A DNA stretch of 7,300 nt. It comes from a bacterium UBP9_UBA1432. Lineage in GTDB: Bacteria > Vulcanimicrobiota > Xenobia > Xenobiales > Xenobiaceae. Position numbers and translations under genes: made by a program. Numbering within the stretch: the first letter of the stretch is position 1; every line of letters begins with the position of its first letter. Under the pieces are notes generated by a model. The model did no database searches and was not told the DNA's origin. It saw nothing but the letters and a program-made list of their open reading frames with translations. Shown here piece by piece: positions 1 through 5,511 of this stretch. The stretch is from NCBI GenBank assembly GCA_002329445.1, contig DCTU01000396.1, positions 191 to 7,490 of the forward strand, given 5' to 3'.

Positions 1-727
1 CCCGCTGCAGGGTTGCCAGCAGGCCGGCAGAGTGCATCGCCTCCTGGTAGCGCCCCCGGCCCGCGTCCAGGATCAGACGGATCTCCTCGACGGCCAGCGA
101 AGCCAGGGTGCAGTCCACCCGGCGCAAGGCCTCCTCCAGGCGTTCCCGGGCCTGATCGGGCTGGTCGGTTTCCAGCTCGCGAGCCCACATGGCCAGGGCC
201 CGGGCCGCTGCGTCCCCGGCCTCCGGGCCGGCTCCCGGGCGGTCGGCCTGGCGCACCACCTCGGCGAAATTCTTCCGGGCCAGTTCGCCCCGATCCCGAG
301 CAAACCACATCCGGCCGCGCAGCAGATAGAAGCGGGCCGAGACGTCCGCGGGCAGGGCCTGGCGGGCCTGACGCTCCAGCGTCTCCAGCCGGTCCCAGGC
401 CTGCTGGATGCGGCCGCGATCGTACAGGGCCCCGATCGCGGTGACCTCGGCGTCGAAGCGGACCTCCGAAGGTCCTGACACCAACGCCGCCAGGCGCAAG
501 GCCTGGTCATGGTGCAGCCGGGCGGCCTCGAAGCGGGCCCGCGCAGCCAGCACCCGGGGCTCGTGGCCCGAGCGGGCCAGGACCTCGCAGGCCGCCGTCA
601 GTCGTCCCTCCCGGGCCAGGCGCACCCCCTCCTCCAGGCCGACGGGAGCTGCCCACGCCGGCGCCCCCAGAAGCCAGAAGAGCAGGAGGCGGGCTACTTG
701 TGTCCGGAACCGCGACAATAGTCGCAC
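1..727 (-). CDS. Exported TPR-like helical-repeat protein, partial (runs off left edge)
   Basis: This frame is open over 242 codons, from a GTG at 727 down to the window edge, with no stop. It has no ATG near its beginning, so the start is easily missed. The N-terminus is a convincing Sec signal peptide: basic MRLLSRFRTQVAR, hydrophobic LLLFWLLGAP, then AWA|AP with predicted cleavage after residue 26. The mature part is rich in Ala, Leu, Arg and Glu. It shows pairs of amphipathic helices typical of tetratricopeptide-like solenoids, for example around residues 30-50, 93-123, 132-160 and 172-202. It contains no catalytic motif that I recognise. The start lies 34 bases inside the end of the upstream zinc-cluster gene in a different frame, so the two are probably co-transcribed and translationally coupled. 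A TTG at 718 is an alternative start, and neither has a strong ribosome binding site. The role is inferred to be a periplasmic scaffold; the C-terminus is unseen. Confidence 0.8.
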   Translation of the reverse strand, partial: MRLLSRFRTQVARLLLFWLLGAPAWAAPVGLEEGVRLAREGRLTAACEVLARSGHEPRVLAARARFEAARLHHDQALRLAALVSGPSEVRFDAEVTAIGALYDRGRIQQAWDRLETLERQARQALPADVSARFYLLRGRMWFARDRGELARKNFAEVVRQADRPGAGPEAGDAAARALAMWARELETDQPDQARERLEEALRRVDCTLASLAVEEIRLILDAGRGRYQEAMHSAGLLATLQR

Positions 728-1131
728 TCGCCGCTACCGTTGCAGACGATGCAGGGCAGGCCCGCGGTGTTCACCCCCGACCCGGTGGGATAACAGGAGT
801 GGCACTCGCCGTCGCCCTCGCAGATGCGGCAGGTCTCGTCCGCGCGGCGGGGAGGGGCCTTGCGCTGACGCAGGATCTGCACGGTGCGCCCGGCCGGGTC
901 GCTCTTCAGGGTGACCTCCCAGACGGTCTCACCCGCCTCGACGGGGAAGCTGACAGGGACGAAGGGACGGCCCTCGATCTCCACCACCTGGGCCTTGGAG
1001 GGATGCCCGTTGAAGAGCACCTTCCAGGCAGCCTCGGCGGCCTGGAGGGCACGGGGTGCCAGGGGCAAGCTCAGGAGAACACCGGCCAGGACCAGAAGCA
1101 TCCACCCGCTTCGGAAGACTCGCAGGAGCAT
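694..1131 (-). CDS. Small exported protein with DnaJ-type cysteine-rich zinc cluster
   Basis: The gene encodes 145 residues. Residues 1-31 form a signal peptide (basic start, hydrophobic MLLVLAGVLLSLPLAP, cleavage near ALQA|AE). Residues about 38-88 form a small beta-rich module (FNGHPSKAQVVEIEGRPFVP...GRTVQILR) that resembles the copper amine oxidase N-terminal-like domain; this resemblance is weak. The C-terminus carries eight cysteines, C101, C104, C110, C113, C127, C130, C136 and C139. They are arranged as CxxCxGxGxCxxC, then a 13-residue spacer, then CxxCxGxGxCxxC. This matches the repeat logic of the DnaJ cysteine-rich domain, where two four-Cys sites bind zinc, but there is no J domain. 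Start ATG is at 1131 with a GAGAGA stretch about 12 bases upstream; Met11 is an alternative. Placing such a cluster outside the cytoplasm is unusual. It may be a zinc or disulfide structural module. The TPR-like gene follows immediately and overlaps it. Confidence 0.85.
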   Translation of the reverse strand: MLLRVFRSGWMLLVLAGVLLSLPLAPRALQAAEAAWKVLFNGHPSKAQVVEIEGRPFVPVSFPVEAGETVWEVTLKSDPAGRTVQILRQRKAPPRRADETCRICEGDGECHSCYPTGSGVNTAGLPCIVCNGSGECDYCRGSGHK

Positions 1132-1420
1132 GACTTTTGACGTCTCTCTCGTGGAATTCCACCCAGGTCCGTGTGCCGGCCGCCACCCCGCTCAGTCTAC
1201 TGCGTGGCGTGGGGGGTGAGATGTTGCCGGAAGGTTGCCGCTTGCGGAGGCGGTGGCAAGATCCAGGCGACGGAGGGAGGCGCGGACGGCGGGTTCACGC
1301 TCAAGGCGCGTCGAAGAGCGTGCGGCGAGTGACGCTCGGGCTGGTGGACACAGTCCGCCATCGACCAGGCCGGGAGGCGAGGTGTTCCCCGGGTCGAAAG
1401 ACCACGTCGTCAGGGGGGCA
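1132..1420. other. Divergent intergenic region
   Basis: These 289 bases separate the leftward envelope unit from the rightward membrane operon, so promoters for both should lie here. I see no convincing -35/-10 pair on either strand, and the region is as GC-rich as the genes around it. It contains a perfect 12-base palindrome close to the leftward gene. It also contains a 6-bp inverted repeat, GAGCGT at 1316-1321 and ACGCTC at 1332-1337. An open frame from 1235 joins the following gene in phase, but its Arg/Gly/Ser-rich translation looks noncoding. Confidence 0.6.
1151..1162. promoter_or_regulatory. Perfect 12-bp palindrome, possible operator
   Basis: GTGGAATTCCAC is exactly self-complementary. 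It lies 19 bases upstream of the ATG at 1131 of the zinc-cluster protein, at the position of a 5' untranslated or promoter-proximal region. Its central GGAATTCC stands out as AT-containing in very GC-rich surroundings. It could bind a dimeric regulator or be a chance palindrome. No matching second copy was noticed in the window. Confidence 0.3.
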
Positions 1421-2443
1421 ATGATGGAAGAAGAGCCTGAATACGACGCTTCACAATCTCGCGAGGCCGACCTGGTCCCCGCCACCCCGGAGGCCATCCT
1501 GGCCCTGCGGGGGCATGCCGGGGTCAGCCCTGAGGCGGTCCGAAGGGCCCTGGAACTGGCCCTGCCCACTCCTGGCCCCGAGGCCTGGACCCATTTCCTG
1601 GACCGCACCCTGCTCTTCCTGGGGGGCCTGCTGGCCACCTCCGGGGTCGTCTGCTTCTTTGCCTTCAATTGGCAGGCCTTGGGACGCCTGGCACGTCTGG
1701 GCCTGGTCGAGGCGGTGGTCGTCCTGGCCGCCCTGGGAGCCTGGCGCCTGGGGCCTGAGCGCCTGGCGGGGCAGGTCCTGCTGACGGTGGCGGCGGTCCT
1801 GGTGGGCCCGCTGCTGGGTGTCTACGGACAGATCTACCAGACCGGGGCCGATGCCTGGAACCTGTTCCTGGCGTGGGGCCTGTTGATCGTCCCCTGGGTC
1901 CTGGTCGGGCGGAATCCCGTCCTCTGGCTACTGCTGCTGGGCCTGGGCAACCTGACGGCCTGGCTGGCATGGGGCCAGTTGGCAGGGCCCGATCCCTGGG
2001 ACTCGACATCCTTCTATCTGTGGATGTGCTCCACCAACAGCCTGGCCTGGGGAGCCTGGGAGTTCTTCCGACGCCGGAATCCCGGCCCCCTGACCAGCTC
2101 CTGGGTCAGCCGGGCCCTGGCCGCCCTGTGCCTCTTCTACGCCGCCGTCCCCAGTTGGATGGCTCTTCTGGAGTCCCGCTTCGAAGGGCCCTGGCTGGGG
2201 CCGGTCTTCCTGGCCGCCCTGCTGGTGGCCATCTTCCGACTGCTCCGACCTCGGGATCCGGACCTCTTCCTGCCGGCGGCGGGCCTGGCGGCGGCCATCT
2301 CGGTGGTGACGGTGGCGGCCTCGCGGATCCTTCTGGAGGAGTCGGAGGCCGAGGAGGCCGGCATACTGCTGATGGGCGTCCTGGTCCTGGCCCAGGTGGC
2401 GGGGGCCGCGGCCTGGCTGCGCCGGGCGGGGAGGTCGTCTTGA
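1421..2443 (+). CDS. DUF2157 family multi-pass membrane protein
   Basis: The gene encodes 340 residues and is the first of a four-gene coupled operon. After a soluble acidic N-terminus (about residues 1-60), which includes a short segment ending in a PGPEAW turn, the protein is almost entirely hydrophobic, with roughly eight to ten membrane segments. Two stretches are characteristic of the DUF2157 predicted membrane proteins: LLFLGGLLATSGVVCFFAFNW at about 64-84, and GVYGQIYQTGADAWNLFLAW at about 133-152. The frame is open upstream to 1235. I chose the start at 1421 because the upstream translation looks noncoding and AGGGGGG lies at 1412-1418. The adjacent ATG at 1424 has better spacing to that site (5 bases rather than 2) and is equally possible. 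The gene ends in a TGA at 2441-2443 that overlaps the TTG start of the next gene. The biochemical function of the family is unknown. Confidence 0.88.
   Translation: MMEEEPEYDASQSREADLVPATPEAILALRGHAGVSPEAVRRALELALPTPGPEAWTHFLDRTLLFLGGLLATSGVVCFFAFNWQALGRLARLGLVEAVVVLAALGAWRLGPERLAGQVLLTVAAVLVGPLLGVYGQIYQTGADAWNLFLAWGLLIVPWVLVGRNPVLWLLLLGLGNLTAWLAWGQLAGPDPWDSTSFYLWMCSTNSLAWGAWEFFRRRNPGPLTSSWVSRALAALCLFYAAVPSWMALLESRFEGPWLGPVFLAALLVAIFRLLRPRDPDLFLPAAGLAAAISVVTVAASRILLEESEAEEAGILLMGVLVLAQVAGAAAWLRRAGRSS
2428..2434 (+). promoter_or_regulatory. Strong ribosome binding site fixing a TTG start
   Basis: GGGGAGG lies five bases before TTG at 2440-2442, inside the last codons of the DUF2157 gene. There is no ATG in the right frame nearby. 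This site is the reason for placing the DUF4401 start at the TTG rather than far upstream, where the frame stays open as a shadow of DUF2157. Confidence 0.75.
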
Positions 2444-3480
2444 GGCCGCCGCTGGTGCGGGTCCTGCGCCGACTGGGGCGCGAGGGCCTGGTCGATCTGG
2501 AGGCGGTGTCCGGATTGCTGGCCGTCGGGGACCAGGGAGAGCGGCACTCGGCCCCCTGGTTCGTCCGACTGCTGGTCGGCTTCGGGGCCTGGGTGGCCTC
2601 GGGGTTCCTGGTGGCCTTCCTCTTCATGGTCGATCTGGTCCCCGAAGACCTGGGCGCGGCCCTTTTCGGAGCCTTCGTCCTGGCCGGGGCCGGCGCCTTG
2701 CGGCGCAGCCCCGCGGCGGAGGGCTCGGACTTCCTGCAGCAGTCGGCCCTGGCCGGCTGGCTGGTGGGCCAGTTGATGGTGGTCTTCGGCATGGCCGAGG
2801 GGACCGACAGCCCTCCCGTCACGGCCGGGGTCGTCCTGTTGGTCCAGGTCGCCAGCATGGCCTTCTTCGCGGACGCGGTGGCCCGCTTCCTGGCCTCGGG
2901 CTTCGCGGTGGCCTCCGTGCTGGCCCTGATGCTGCATTGGAAGGTCCCCCAGGGCGACGAGGTGGCCTTCCTCCTGAGCGCCCTGGGAGCCGGCCTGATC
3001 TGGTGGCACCGGCCGGCCCTGCTGGCGGGCCGCTTCCCCCAGGCCGTCAACCCGGTGGGCTACGGCCTGGTCTTCTCGGCCCTCGCCCTGCTGGCTCTGG
3101 CCCTGGCCGACCCCTTGGAGCAGCACCCGTCCGGCATCCTGGCCAGCACCGCCCTCTCCGCCGGCGTCCTGCTGATGGCCTGGTGCCTGTTGGGCGAGCG
3201 GCGGCGCTCGGGGCCGGGCCTGGCGGTCCTGGGCCTGGTGCTCCTGCTGGGCCTGGCCACCTCCTCGGCTCCGGGCGTGATGGCCGCGGTGGGAACCCTG
3301 GTGCTGGGCTTCCGAGCCGGAGAACGGGGGTTGCTGGCCCTGGCCTGGAGCTTCCTGCTCTTCTTCCTGGCCGCCTTCTACTACAACCTGGAGGTGCCCC
3401 TGCTCGAGAAGAGCGGCCTCCTCCTGGCCAGCGGGGCCCTTCTTCTGGGGCTGCGCGCCCTGCTGCGGAGGTGCGGATGA
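2440..3480 (+). CDS. DUF4401 family multi-pass membrane protein (TTG start)
   Basis: The gene encodes 346 residues from a TTG start that overlaps the preceding stop codon (TTGA). The start is supported by a strong Shine-Dalgarno site five bases upstream. The N-terminus (MRPPLVRVLRRLG) is a short cytoplasmic helix-like segment. It leads into the WFVRLLVGFGAWVASGFLVA membrane segment at about residues 40-59. About ten to twelve membrane segments follow, extending to residue 340, with short basic loops such as GERRRSG at about 252-258. Hydropathy, length and position between a DUF2157 gene and a GDYXXLXY gene fit the DUF4401 family. The frame is open far upstream to 1873, but that part only shadows DUF2157. 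The stop overlaps the next start as ATGA. The function is unknown; the three adjacent families are thought to work together at the membrane because they repeatedly co-occur. Confidence 0.85.
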   Translation: MRPPLVRVLRRLGREGLVDLEAVSGLLAVGDQGERHSAPWFVRLLVGFGAWVASGFLVAFLFMVDLVPEDLGAALFGAFVLAGAGALRRSPAAEGSDFLQQSALAGWLVGQLMVVFGMAEGTDSPPVTAGVVLLVQVASMAFFADAVARFLASGFAVASVLALMLHWKVPQGDEVAFLLSALGAGLIWWHRPALLAGRFPQAVNPVGYGLVFSALALLALALADPLEQHPSGILASTALSAGVLLMAWCLLGERRRSGPGLAVLGLVLLLGLATSSAPGVMAAVGTLVLGFRAGERGLLALAWSFLLFFLAAFYYNLEVPLLEKSGLLLASGALLLGLRALLRRCG

Positions 3481-4013
3481 GCCGTCGTCAAGGCCTTCTG
3501 GCAGGCCTGGTGCTGGTCCTGGCCGTGGTGAACGGCCTGGTCCTCCACAAGGAGCTGCTCTTGCGGGAGGGGACGCGCCTCTTCCTGGAGCTGGCTCCGG
3601 TCGACCCCCGGTCGTTGATCCAGGGGGACTACATGCGCCTGGACTACGCCCTGACCCGGGACCTGCAACCGCCGAATCCCGACTGGCCCCGGGACGGACG
3701 CCTGGTGGTCCGGACCGACGAGCGTGGGGTGGCCGCTTTCGTCCGCCGTGACCAGGGCCAGCCGCTGGAAGGGAACGAGCGCTTCCTGAGGTATCGAATC
3801 CGGGGCGGACACATGCAGTTGGGAGCCGAGTCCTTCTTCTTCCAGGAAGGCCAGGCTGACCTGTATCAGCGGGCCCGATTCGCCGAGTTCCGCGTCAACC
3901 CGGCCGGAGACCTCGTCCTGGTCGGGCTGCGGGATGAGGTCCTGGCTCCCCTGGGGAACCAGACCGCGCCCGAAGCCGGGCCCAGATCGGGGGGAGAACG
4001 GAGCCAACGATGA
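3477..4013 (+). CDS. GDYXXLXY-domain membrane-anchored protein
   Basis: The gene encodes 178 residues. One N-terminal hydrophobic segment (residues 7-24, GLLAGLVLVLAVVNGLVL) serves as an uncleaved signal anchor, leaving the rest outside the cytoplasm. The signature GDYMRLDY is at residues 50-57 within APVDPRSLIQGDYMRLDYAL, an exact match to the motif that names the family. The second conserved block, FFFQEGQADLYQRARFAEFR at about 120-139, is followed by a short beta strand and turn (NPAGDLVLVGLRDE). The start ATG lies in an ATGA overlap with the DUF4401 stop and has GGAGG at 3467-3471, five bases upstream. The Gly/Pro/Ser-rich tail after residue 160 looks disordered. The family's role is unknown. 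The conserved neighbourhood suggests it is the extracytoplasmic partner of the two polytopic proteins. Confidence 0.93.
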   Translation: MSRRQGLLAGLVLVLAVVNGLVLHKELLLREGTRLFLELAPVDPRSLIQGDYMRLDYALTRDLQPPNPDWPRDGRLVVRTDERGVAAFVRRDQGQPLEGNERFLRYRIRGGHMQLGAESFFFQEGQADLYQRARFAEFRVNPAGDLVLVGLRDEVLAPLGNQTAPEAGPRSGGERSQR

Positions 4014-4468
4014 CGGGGATGGCCCTGAAGGGGCGTCAGTTCGAATGCACCTCGTGCGGACACCCCATCCAGACCTTCTCGCTGGGGCCCGGGGAGGTCT
4101 TGAACTGCCCCGAATGCGAGGATCGCCAGGTGGTCCCCGAGACGGCCTCGGAAGTCCACAAGCCCGGGGGCCCGCAGGAGATCCCCCGCCTGACCGCGCG
4201 CGCCGCCCAGGCGCCCTCCCGACGCTATCCGATCCTGGTCTTCTTCTCCACGATGCTGCGCCTCCTCAGCGTGACCGTCCTGGTGGTCGGACTGATCGTC
4301 GGCATCCTGAGCCTGGCCCAGGGCGGGTTTCGAGCCGCGGGCATCGGGGGTGCGGCGATCCTCTCTGCGGTCGTGGTCTGCGTGATGATGCTGGGAACCG
4401 CCGAAGGCCTCCTGTGGATGGTGGACGTGGAGGAGCACCTCCGCGCGCTGCGCGAGAAGGACTCCTGA
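4010..4468 (+). CDS. Zinc-ribbon protein with two membrane helices
   Basis: The gene encodes 152 residues. The N-terminal module has C13-x-x-C16 and C33-x-x-C36 separated by 16 residues (FECTSCGHPI...LNCPECEDRQ), the layout of a rubredoxin-like zinc ribbon. A polar linker at about 43-72 leads to two hydrophobic segments, about residues 74-102 and 110-135. A charged C-terminal tail (VDVEEHLRALREKDS) ends the protein. The start ATG lies in an ATGA overlap with the preceding gene and has GGAG at 4000-4003; a second ATG at 4019 is possible. It is the last gene of the coupled operon. The ribbon probably sits in the cytoplasm and could bind nucleic acid, a protein partner or simply stabilise the fold. 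I do not recognise a named family for the full length. Confidence 0.85.
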   Translation: MTGMALKGRQFECTSCGHPIQTFSLGPGEVLNCPECEDRQVVPETASEVHKPGGPQEIPRLTARAAQAPSRRYPILVFFSTMLRLLSVTVLVVGLIVGILSLAQGGFRAAGIGGAAILSAVVVCVMMLGTAEGLLWMVDVEEHLRALREKDS

Positions 4469-4478
4469 GCCCACCCGA

Positions 4479-4519
4479 CTGAATCCGCCGCCTACCGTGG
4501 CATTCGGCCGCGGATTCAG
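4479..4519 (+). terminator. Ten-bp inverted repeat, possible terminator-like hairpin
   Basis: CTGAATCCGC (4479-4488) is exactly complementary to GCGGATTCAG (4510-4519). The 21-base loop can extend the stem by three further G-C pairs (4490-4492 with 4506-4508) after one mismatch. It begins ten bases after the stop codon of the zinc-ribbon gene and lies before the next promoter, as expected for a terminator. There is no T-run on either side, so a classical intrinsic terminator is not shown. It may instead be an RNA-stabilising hairpin or a protein site. Confidence 0.45.
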
Positions 4520-4534
4520 GGCCCCCTCCAGGGC

Positions 4535-4562
4535 TTGACTCTAAATGTCCAAGACATATAAT
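4535..4562 (+). promoter_or_regulatory. Sigma-70-type promoter of the metal-cluster operon
   Basis: TTGACT (4535-4540) is separated by 16 bases from a perfect TATAAT (4557-4562). This is the most AT-rich stretch in the window and the best consensus promoter seen. Transcription would be expected to begin near 4569, leaving an untranslated leader of about 30 bases before the ATG at 4602. Near-consensus boxes imply a strong promoter, so repression is the likely mode of control. Confidence 0.75.
4545..4557. promoter_or_regulatory. Dyad between -35 and -10, candidate PadR operator
   Basis: ATGTC-CAA-GACAT is a perfect 5-bp inverted repeat filling the spacer and touching the TATAAT box. After one mismatch on each side, two more pairs (TA/TA) match. 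Known PadR operators contain ATGT and ACAT half-sites, usually with a longer spacer of about eight bases; here the spacing is five. The position would block RNA polymerase, and the gene immediately downstream encodes a PadR-domain protein, so autorepression is the natural inference. A second, wider pair, TGTCC (4546-4550) and GGACA (4568-4572), may also matter. Confidence 0.5.
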
Positions 4563-4601
4563 GCGACGGACACCTAGAAGAGGAAGGCACCTGGAGGTCC
4601 C

Positions 4602-5471
4602 ATGAACCAAGACTGCGGACACGGCGAGCGGCGCCATCGCGGCGAGGGATGCTGTCGCCGGGAGATCGGGGGTGGAGGGCGTGGCGCCCTGGTGGAGGCG
4701 GCGGCCCTGGCCGCCCTCCTGGGAAGCAAGGCTCACGGCTATGACGTGCGCCGGCGGATCGCCGAGATGACGGCCGGCAACCTGGAGGTCGACCCGGGCG
4801 GGCTGTATCGGGTGCTGCGTCGCCTGGAGGACGAGGGCTTCGTGGCCTCGACCTGGCTGGCGGGCGACTCGGGCCCCCAGCGCCGGGACTACGAAATCAC
4901 CCCGGAGGGCCGCGAACTGGCCGCCGACTGGAAGGATCGCCTTCGCGAGCGCCAGCAGGTCTTCGGCCTTCTGGCCCAGGCCCTGGAGCAGGCCCTGGGC
5001 GCAGAGCCCGCACCCGCCGCGGAACCCGGTTCGGCACCCGCCGCGCGACCGAATCCGGCCCCTGCCGAGAAGGCCGCGGCCGTCGCCGCATCGGGACCGT
5101 CCCCATCCGTCCGGGTGGCCATCTCGGCCCTGGGTCCCACCCTGGACGACCGCCTGGACGAGCGCTTCGGCCGGGCCAGCTACCTGCTGATCGTCGACCC
5201 GGAGGGTCGGCACGTCGAGGTGCTGGACAACCGCACCAACCAACAGGCCATGCAGGGGGCCGGACTGGGTGCCGCCGAGAAGGTGCTCGAAAACGGGGCC
5301 AGGTTCGTCCTGACCGGACACCTGGGTCCCAAGGCGTTCCGCGCCCTGCATGAAGCCGGAATCGAAGGATTCGACGGGACCGGCATGACCGCCCGCGAAG
5401 CCCTGGATGCCTGGAGAGCCGGTCGCCTGTCCCGCCTGGGCCAGGGCGATGGTCACCAGGGGCTCGGCTGA
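4602..5471 (+). CDS. PadR winged-helix regulator fused to a NifX/NifB-type metal-cofactor domain
   Basis: The gene encodes 289 residues in four parts. Residues 1-20 are Cys/His-rich (C5, H7, H12, C17, C18). Residues about 28-133 form a PadR winged helix. It contains HGYDVRRRIAE at 45-55, PGGLYRVLRRLEDEGFV at 65-81 as the recognition helix region, the wing with RRDYEITPEGREL at 94-106, and a long C-terminal helix. Residues about 134-167 are an Ala/Pro linker. Residues about 168-275 match the dinitrogenase iron-molybdenum cofactor domain (PF02579 type), with RVAISALGPTLDDRLDERFG and a TGHLGPKAFRALHEAGIEGF block. Start ATG 4602 has GGAGGT at 4593-4598. It heads the operon under a strong promoter containing a dyad. 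The inferred role is a one-component transcription factor that binds a metal-sulfur cluster or precursor and controls this operon. The cofactor domain has no cysteine, so any ligand would be held by other residues or by the N-terminal Cys/His segment. Confidence 0.88.
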   Translation: MNQDCGHGERRHRGEGCCRREIGGGGRGALVEAAALAALLGSKAHGYDVRRRIAEMTAGNLEVDPGGLYRVLRRLEDEGFVASTWLAGDSGPQRRDYEITPEGRELAADWKDRLRERQQVFGLLAQALEQALGAEPAPAAEPGSAPAARPNPAPAEKAAAVAASGPSPSVRVAISALGPTLDDRLDERFGRASYLLIVDPEGRHVEVLDNRTNQQAMQGAGLGAAEKVLENGARFVLTGHLGPKAFRALHEAGIEGFDGTGMTAREALDAWRAGRLSRLGQGDGHQGLG

Positions 5472-5511
5472 GACAATCCCCAACCATTCAACCCGATCGA
5501 GGAGAGAGACC

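Noticed and set aside
73..510. Minus-strand ATG open frame of 145 codons
   Set aside because: It lies in another frame inside the exported TPR-like gene; its Arg/Trp/Cys/Pro-rich translation is not protein-like, while the GTG frame has a signal peptide and coherent helices.
13..914. Long plus-strand open frames across the left end (13-444, 32-478, 408-914)
   Set aside because: They are opposite the signal-peptide-bearing minus-strand gene, have Pro/Arg/Gly-rich low-complexity translations and no plausible ribosome binding sites; high GC removes stop codons by chance.
1137..1142. TTGACG as a -35 box for the rightward operon
   Set aside because: No -10-like hexamer is found 16-18 bases downstream, and it lies almost 280 bases before the gene.
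1235..1420. N-terminal extension of the DUF2157 protein from a TTG at 1235
   Set aside because: The extra 62 residues are Arg/Ser/Gly-rich and unlike the family; a purine-rich ribosome site sits just before 1421.
1873..2439. Upstream extension of the DUF4401 frame
   Set aside because: It overlaps the strongly supported DUF2157 gene out of frame and translates to Pro/Gly/Arg-rich sequence; the TTG at 2440 has an ideal ribosome site.
2106..3126. Two long minus-strand frames (2106-3050 and 2137-3126)
   Set aside because: Antisense shadows of the two membrane protein genes, with Gln/Gly/Arg/Pro-rich translations and no family resemblance.
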